From Sambucus nigra (lineage: Eukaryota; Streptophyta; Magnoliopsida; Dipsacales; Adoxaceae): a stretch of DNA of 64,000 nt. The position numbers were made by a program, and so were the translations under genes. Below the pieces are notes generated by a model. The model had not been told where the DNA came from. It saw only the letters and a program-made list of their open reading frames with translations, and made no database searches. The DNA is taken from NCBI GenBank assembly GCA_949130495.1, contig OX422211.1:635812717-635876716 (forward strand). The letters run 5' to 3'. The stretch's first letter is position 1, and each line of letters starts with the position of its first letter. Positions 57,154-64,000 of this stretch are shown in pieces.

Positions 57154-57511
57154 ATGGATAATTTGTATAATAGGGTACCTATTTTTTATGGGTCAAATTA
57201 CACGTACTCGAAATCTAGGATGAGGTCTGTGTTTATATCCATTGATGAAAGACTATGACTTGTTTCAGAAAGAGGGTGGACACCATCCATAGTGACCAAT
57301 GGCGATGTATAGGTAAAAAATTGTCATTATGTGAACAAAAGATAACTCTAAATGGAGTAACTTTAACTCATGCGACTTAAGTGCCATTTCTAGAGACGTC
57401 ACCATTGACGAGTTCCGCCTAATTATGACGTGCACCACATATAAAGAATCTTCGGATATCCTCCAACTCACTAACGAGGGTACCAATGTTGTGAAAGCTT
57501 CCAACCATTAA
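57154..57511 (+). pseudogene. gag: SIRE-like gag N-terminal fragment in G
   Basis: From ATG 57154 the frame gives PIFYGSNYTYSKSRMRS and SIDERL, then a stop. Later pieces (TIDEFRLIMTCTTYKES, DILQLTNEGTNVVKAS) match the UBN2-type gag of element C (DEFRRIMTWETAKEAWDILQ). It ends abruptly near 57511, where RT sequence begins. About codon 115 of gag is therefore joined to mid-pol by an internal deletion. Confidence 0.75.
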
Positions 57512-59030
57512 ATAATGTGAAAGAAGTACTCAAGGACGAGCAGTTGATATCTTCTATGCAAGATGAGTTGCTTGAGTTTTGTAAAAATGATGTGTGGGAG
57601 TTAGTCCCCTGACCTAGAGAGACTAATGTGATAGGTACAAAGTGGATTTACAAGAATAAGATGGATGAGAATGGAACCATAGTTCTCAATATGGCTAGGT
57701 TGGTCGCTTAAGGATACACATAGATTAATGGTGTAGACCTTGACGAGATATTTGCTCACATTACTAGGCTTGTGTTCGTCCGCTTACTACTATCCATAGC
57801 ATATCAACTGTGCTTCAAGTTGTATTAGATGGGTGCTAAGATTGCCTTCCTAAACATATTTATATAGGAGTAAGTTTACATGGAACAACCAAAGGAGTTT
57901 GAAGACCCTAAGAACTTGGGACACATGTAATATCTTAAGAAGGCCCTGTATGGTTTGAAGCAAGCACCCTGTGCTTGCTACGAGATCATCATTTCCTATC
58001 TCTTATCTCGTGGCTTCAATGGAGATGGAGTGGATAAGACATTATTTGTGAGGAGATATATTGGTGCTACCTTGGTTGCCCAAGTCTATGTGTACAACAT
58101 AGTATTTGGATCCACGTGCTCCCGACATGCTCACACTTTTAAAGAGGAAATGAAGAGCGATTTTGAGATGAGCATGGTCGGTGAGCTTACGTTTTTCTTA
58201 GGTCTTATAGTTCGTCAGTTAGAGGATGTGATATTCATATCCCAATCCAAATATACTAGGTACCTAGTGAAGAAGTTCGGTTTAGACTCCTGTAAGTACT
58301 CACGCACCCCTATGAGTACATTGACTAAGCTTAGCAAAGACACTTTAGGCAAGGATGTAGAGAAAACTCTATATAGGAGTATTATAGGTAGTCTTCTTTA
58401 CTTGACTATCAGTTGTCCCGATATTTCTTTTAACATTGGAGTCTATGCGTAATACTAGACATTCTCGAAAGAGTCTCACTTGTTGGCACTTAAATGTATC
58501 ATCATATACGTGAGTGGCACTATTTCCTACGGTATTTGGTATTCCTTTGATACTGATGATCATTTGTACCCCTATTCGTATGCTGATGGGATGGAGAAGT
58601 TGATGGTTATAGGAGCACTTCAGGTGGGTGTTTTTACTTTGGGAGTTCTCTTGTATCATGGTTGACCAAGAAGAAAATCTCCATATCTTTGTCCACGGTA
58701 GAGGCCTAGTACATTGCCACCGAGAGTTATTGCATGCAACTCTTTTGGGTGAAGCAAATTTTGGAAAATTATGGTATTTCACAACGCACGGTGACTATTT
58801 CTAGTAATAATATGGGTACGATCCATATATTCCCTAATTTTATCCAACATTCGCGAACAATGCATATTAGGATATTCGTACATTTTATATGTAATCTCAT
58901 TAAGGAGAAGATTGTGTCCTTGAGCTTTGTGAACACCAAATATCAATTAGTGGATATTTTCACAAAACCTTTAAACTCTCTTAGATTCGAGGATCTTAGG
59001 AAGTCTTTGGCTATATTCCCCGTTGACTGA
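57512..59030 (+). pseudogene. pol: Ty1/copia RT-RNase H remnant in G (SIRE-like)
   Basis: Reads from the RT start (NDVWELVP, GTKWIYKNKMDENG) through ALYGLKQAP, FEMSMVGELTFFLGL, FISQSKYTRYLVKKFG and GSLLYL. It continues into RNase H (YVSGTISYGIWYS) and its tail (DIFTKPL). The longest open piece is 57955-58452. Catalytic motifs are lost: the expected MDVKSAFLN is MGAKIAFLN and YVDD is YVYN. Stops occur near 57612, 57709, 57721 and 58450, with a frame change between 58665 and 58734. Protease and integrase are deleted. The family catalyses reverse transcription, but this copy cannot. Confidence 0.88.
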
Positions 59031-59667
59031 GTTCAAGTACTTTATCTAGTATAGGATATTTTTCATGTTCATATCTTATTTCCATATTGCTCGATTATAT
59101 TATCATTGTATTGATATGTTTTTTGTTTTGATATATTTTGAAAAATCCAAAAAGAGTTTTGTTTTTGTGAAAAAGTTTGAAAAAGGGAAAAAGATTTTCT
59201 TTCAATAAAATTTTTGAAAAAGACAATTTTTTTTTGTATTTTTTATTTTTCACCATATATGGATGAACATTTAAGATATTTATATCACCCCTATATTCCA
59301 TCCATTCACGTGACTTTTTCATAGTGTTTTAAGACTGACTCTATTTAATTAGTGTGATTAATAATGTGTGGATAACATTTAGTTGATATTGATGATTACT
59401 CTCTAAATATTAGACTCTTTGTCATCTTTATTTCACATGCGTATGAACTTTATGAACATTGTGCTTACTTGTTATGTGTCGAATACGATGTTCTCATCTC
59501 AATTGTTCTTAATAACGAATCAAATGTTCTCAATTGTTCTTAATAACGACCCAAATGTAAAAAGAGATAAGTTGTGCATGTAAGAATCATTGCTAGATTT
59601 TTTTTGGAAAATATTATTATATGTCAAGTGATGGAAAAGGTTTTTAGTATGTCTCTGTTTCAAAGTG
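59031..59667 (+). mobile_element. 3' untranslated region of G, cut by element J
   Basis: T-rich, resembles the post-gag non-coding sequence of F and C. No coding frame with a domain. It ends where the minus-strand LTR of J begins, so the polypurine tract and 3' LTR of G are missing. Confidence 0.6.
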
Positions 59668-62552
59668 TGTCACCCCACTTAAAATAATAATGGGTGGCAA
59701 GCCCTATACTAATATAAAATAGGAATCTCAAATGGATGATTCTCAGCATCAACTGTCAAATCTAATTAAAACATAACTAACCACCCAATAATAAAATAAA
59801 CAGATGCCAAAAAATCCACAAAACATATAAGACTACAAACCAACAATTTAATATGACTACAAAACATGATAATATATACACGTGTACAACAAAAGATATA
59901 CCCGAATATGCTGTCGGGTCACAGAAAATACAATATCCAGTGATAAAAACATAAAAGAGCTACGTATACATACAACCCTTGGGCATACACACCCGATATA
60001 CAAAAATGGATCCTTAACTAGATTTACAAAAATATGAAGTGGCTACAACAAAATCCTGTAACATTCTGCATTCGCTACAACTCCAAGGACTCGGGACAGA
60101 ATAGGAATCATTGGCGTCCTTGCGGAGGGACAACTATAATATATTACAATATATGTATAGCAAGAGAAAAGATATAAACGGGTCAGATCTTGAGGTTTGA
60201 AAATAATTTTAGCAAGTGAATTAAAATGCATAATAATCATGAATGCACATATTTCATAATTAAAGTCGTGTCTCACTCTCTTGGGACTTAACCTCACTCC
60301 TTAACTATAACGCGCACCTAAACGTAAGCATATGAACCTCAATTAAGCTACCCGATACATTTTAGGGATAATTTATCTTAAATCTACGCATAAACCTCAA
60401 TTGCGTAACTCACTATATCTAAGACATAAGCATATATCTACTTCTATTGTCTCCTAAGTTTTCGCCCAAACTTGTACATTAATATATCTCAATTATATTT
60501 TATTGGTTTCTAATTATTAACTTGGACAAGATATCACACGTCATCGTTAATGCTAGTAATATTCTCCAACTATAACACATATACCCAAGAACTAAGGACC
60601 ATACATCTACCCACGCCTAACATTGCGCTAAGTTTCGTGCGTGGGACGTCTCGCAAAGTGAAATCCAAACAAGGAACCCCCCCGATACACTACTACCTAA
60701 CACTGTCGGTCGTGAAAATCCACTAGCCCCTCACTCCAAAGTATATATCCTTTACTTCCCATCTACTGGCATAAGACTATACTCATCCACTCTCATGATA
60801 CAAAAGACAAAACATAATACATATCTTTATAAGAACCTCTAGTTATAATATTGAGATATCATATACTATCTATAAATCTTGTATAAATTTACACTCACGT
60901 ATAATACATGATTTATCATTCTCTAGCAAGTACACATACATAACTCACATAATATATGTATACTAACAGTCTCTATAATACTATCATCTTACAGGGAATT
61001 TCTCACATATCATCCTGGGTTAACAGTGGTAGGACTCTCACACCGACTTGGTATAAACCAAATCACAAGCATACGGGAAGAGGCTAGAGTTTATCACCCA
61101 AAGGCAAGACGAATCATACCCAAGACGTCTTGCCCCTACCTCACGCACAGTAAAATACTGGACGATATGACCTGGAGACTATATTCTCCCTACTCCTCAA
61201 GCCAAGGGAATTCACCCACATCGCGCAACTTCCCATGATAGCACTAGAGGGGTACGCACCACATAATATATATCATACACACCAGATATATATATACACA
61301 TACACATCCTATGTTTACAAACCATCGCATAAGCTATTATACATTCATGCCATATATATACTATCTCACGTCCACACGTAAAAAGTAGTGAATCCGGCTA
61401 TATTTATATAACTCTCATACACTAACCAATACACTCTCGCATAGATTACCAATTCATTTTATTATTCAATCCCTCATTTGAAACTTTCTAATCCATCACA
61501 ACTGTGATATGAAAAGTCATCCAAATTAACAACACTAAGGAAACACGATATCCGTGTCTCTTACCCAATCCATATTCGGCGTTAAGTAAATTCCTATCAC
61601 TCGAAGAATCTACAAAAGGATTAGGTATGTTAAACTCCCAAATTTACCTCTATAATGGCCTCGATGTAACGCCACCATCGTGTCTTACCACATACCCAAC
61701 GTTTATCACAAAAACATATTTATCGCATCATATGTGAGGGTTACCAAGCCCTAAACCCAATTAGAAAAGAGCCACATAAGAATTTACAATCTGCAGTGAT
61801 CACACCGGACCGAGGATCCCTAATAATGAACCGGTCCGGTTCCTTAAAAATAAAAGAGAACTTTTGATGACCGGATCGATTCGATGACTTTCAAAATCGA
61901 ACCAATCCGCTGCTGAAACGAACCGATCCGATGGTCTCCTACCCGGACCGGTCCGGTGCTATACAGATTAAATCCTACAAGACTCAAACCCAAAACCTCA
62001 CTTCTACACTTTGCAAGATTTACTCTTCTTATATAAAGCCCAATTCTACTTTACTCCAAAAATATCCTAACACCAAAACCCATCCAAAATATTATCCCCA
62101 CCATTTTCATCATCAAAATCACAGTTATAACACTAAATTCAAGATTTGCTCATCAAAATCTAGGATTTAACCATTCAAACTCAAAATCAACTAATTTACT
62201 AATAAAATTATGAGATAAATCACACACACAATTATTTAGCAAGTTTAATCACTTGTCTCAAAGTTCTAGAGGTTGAATCTTCTTGAATCCACGTATTTTA
62301 GCCGAAAATATCCAAAGCTCCAAGTTTTCTCCTCTTTTCTTCGCTTCCTCTTATTCATTTGCTTTCTCTCTCTCTCTCTCTCTCTCTCTAGGATTTTCTC
62401 ACAATGAGCTTAGCCCGACAGTCATTTTGACTATCTCGACCCATCCCGGATTAACCGTGAACTCTAAATTTTCATCCGAGACTCCTAATAAAATAAATTT
62501 ATGTCACCACAAAAATTAAATTCCTATGTCCTCGAACACACGGGGTGCTACA
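59668..62552 (-). mobile_element. 3' LTR of element J (Tekay/Del-like Ty3/gypsy, minus strand)
   Basis: On the minus strand it starts TGTAGCACCCCG (62552) and ends GGGGTGACA (59668), 2885 bp. A purine tract immediately precedes it. Read on minus, it holds the GAGATAGTCAAAATGAC box (62421-62442), a GA run (62389-62367), TATATAAG near 62040 and a CCGGACCGGTCCGG array (61965-61803). Also present are the GCTATCATGGGAAGTTGCGCG block (61250-61213), the hairpin cassette (60715-60635) and the hairpin at 60134-60113. Short open frames here have no domain. Confidence 0.85.
61803..61965. repeat. CCGGACCGGTCCGG palindrome array in the J LTR
   Basis: A perfect 14-bp palindrome at 61943-61956, AACCGGTCCGGTT at about 61829-61841, and several degenerate partners (GGATCGATTCGAT, AACCGATCCGAT). 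Confidence 0.8.
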
Positions 62553-62553
62553 A

Positions 62554-62566
62554 TCTCCCTTCCTTA
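62554..62566 (-). other. Polypurine tract of J
   Basis: Minus strand ATAAGGAAGGGAGAT lies against the LTR start, showing that 59668-62552 is the 3' LTR. Confidence 0.8.
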
Positions 62567-63399
62567 TAAAGAATTTCGCCCTCGAAATTTGGATAAGTCC
62601 ATTAATTCAAATATCCAATTTACCTCCATGATTGTTACTCCGATCTTTACCACTTTACCATAGTGAATTCATTAAAATAATATACAACTAGGGCTCCCAT
62701 GCACCCTATATCCGTGCTCAACTGCACAATCATTACCTGACCCCACTAGACTTATGTTTTAACATAACTTCCTCTCATAGTTATAATTACATGCCTGAAA
62801 TAACCAAGGCACCAACCCATGAACTAATCTCAGTCCCATATCGCCACAGGGATACTCTAACTCCCAACAATTTAATCCATTAAATCATAATAAATATAAT
62901 AATTTTAAAAATGTCCGAAGATCTAACCATTCTCAATTCCTGACATTCGCTACTCTCATGCGGGGGAGGTCTCGCAAGCGAAATCCAAATAAGGAACCCT
63001 CCCAATACACTACTGCGCATCTCTGTCGGGGATGAAGATCGGTTAGACTAGGACTAAAGTTTGAAAAAGTTTTTAAATCAATTTATATGTCTCCATAGGC
63101 CTAATATATAATATAGAAAATAATTTTATGTCTTCTGCCACACAAAAATTAAATAATATGCCCAAGACACAAGGAGTCAATCAATACGATGTTCTCACCA
63201 ATATTAACTTCTCAACACGCACACAACCATGAGCTAAAACTCTTTGCTCAGTAATGAAACTGCTAAACCCTGAATCTCATCAGTAAAAACCCATTACATC
63301 ATCTCAAAATATCATTCAAAGCATACTCTATACTTAATAGAAAATTTTAATTCATATATTACCTCCATAATCTAACTGCCTTGCCTCATCATTGGCTCC
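62567..63399 (-). mobile_element. Internal region of J between gag and 3' LTR, no pol
   Basis: Only 0.8 kb separates the gag end from the polypurine tract, and no frame gives protease, RT, RNase H or integrase. A copy of the hairpin cassette lies at 62950-63045. J is therefore a gag-carrying, pol-less or pol-deleted element. Confidence 0.7.
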
Positions 63400-64000
63400 T
63401 TAATCAAAGTTCTCTTGTCTGAACTCGCCCATGAATTGCTGTAGGGGATGTACATCCAGAACCTCTTCAAAATGTTTCCCTCTGCCTCTCTCAAGACAAT
63501 CCCTCTTCCTATGGCCTATCTCCCCACAGAAGAAACATTTCCCAGAAAATCCTTCCTGTCCACCGTGAGGGACAAAACGTTTCTATGACCCTTGATAGTA
63601 CCGTCTAGAGCCACTATTATCAAATCTAAAACCTCCTGAACGGTGCCTTTTACCTGGATCCCCTAAATGGAGATCCTTCTCATTCTGCCTATTCCTCGAC
63701 TGTTGTAATGATTGTGCCCCGTTGGAACCACCTTCTCCCAACTTGCTTAACAAGTCCGAGTCCCTAGACTCCTTCTTAGCTTTTAAATGAAGATGGTGAT
63801 CCTGATAATGTAGCAATGCCGCATTCATCACACCGGTAAAAGTCAGTAATGCCCGGTTCCCTAACAAATGCTGTCAAATTCTCCAATCTAAACCTCCCAA
63901 GAACTTTGATATACGTTTATCCTCCGTATTTACTTTGTTGGGCACAAAGTTCACCAACCGAGTAAATTCCTCTTCATACTCCGCCACCATCCTATCCCCC
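63400..64000 (-). pseudogene. gag: Ty3/gypsy gag C-terminal part of J (runs off the window)
   Basis: One continuous minus-strand frame to a TAA at 63400-63402, with two internal stops (63874-63876 and 63583-63585). It shows the Retrotrans_gag signature EYEEEFTRLVNFVP followed by KRISKFL near 63900-63990, a TFTGVMNAALLHYQDH helix, an Arg/Ser/Gly-rich linker and a CCHC zinc knuckle CFFCGEIGHRKRDC at 63496-63537. Tekay/Del-like chromoviruses have this layout. The open frame 63583-63867 is its middle part. It would coat element RNA if intact; two stops make this copy defective. Confidence 0.85.

Noticed and set aside
58369..58782. 137-codon minus-strand open frame
   Set aside because: It is the antisense shadow of the copia RNase H region of G, whose plus strand has clear protein homology.
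62366..62390. CT repeat as a plant GAGA-factor promoter of a host gene
   Set aside because: It is the minus-strand GA tract of the J LTR, and similar tracts occur in A, D and E. No host gene is adjacent.

Overview
This window is intergenic chromatin from a flowering plant, most likely a eudicot. It is AT-rich, I see no intact host gene on either strand, and nearly all of it resolves into retrotransposons and one Helitron, many inserted into one another. Organism and lineage names rest on protein motifs, LTR ends, primer sites and target duplications read by eye. No database search was possible.

Layout. 1-2413: 3' end and 3' LTR of a Tat/Athila-like Ty3/gypsy element. 2414-39427: one decayed LINE cut into three pieces (2414-5575, 10079-11337, 38737-39427). 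The first cut holds a small gag-only Ty1/copia element (F, 5576-10073). The second cut holds a solo LTR (D, 11338-12564 plus 37043-38736). D is itself split by a Ty3/gypsy Tekay/Del-like element (E, 12565-37037). E carries element A (14289-24038, 3-kb LTRs) in its 5' LTR and SIRE-like gag-only element C (29072-36013) in its 3' LTR. 39428-40258 is unassigned. 40259-48325 is a non-autonomous Helitron carrying a Ty1/copia element (I, 40984-47340). 48326-56012 is an older relative of I (H), split by solo LTR K (52816-55797). 56013-59667 is a deleted SIRE-like element (G). 59668-64000 is the 3' LTR and gag of a minus-strand Tekay-like element (J) that runs off the window.

How the parts relate. C, F and G look like one Ty1/copia lineage (TGTAAG starts, initiator-Met primer site; UBN2-type gag in C and G, second zinc knuckle in C and F). 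C and F keep gag but have no protease, integrase or reverse transcriptase, so any movement would need a partner elsewhere. A, D, E, J and K share Tekay/Del-like LTR ends (TGTAAYACC or similar ... GTCACA) and several conserved LTR blocks. A and C have near-identical LTR pairs around non-functional or pol-less interiors, which suggests mobilisation in trans.

The least explained signal is a set of short CG-rich palindrome arrays inside the LTRs of otherwise unrelated families. The GTTCGAAC-type array, with its linker words, occurs in both Ty1/copia (C, G) and Ty3/gypsy (K) LTRs. Two further candidate novelties are a conserved GGTGTCC/GGACGCC hairpin and a roughly 80-bp TTTCGC-loop-GCGAAA cassette repeated in LTRs and interiors of A and J.
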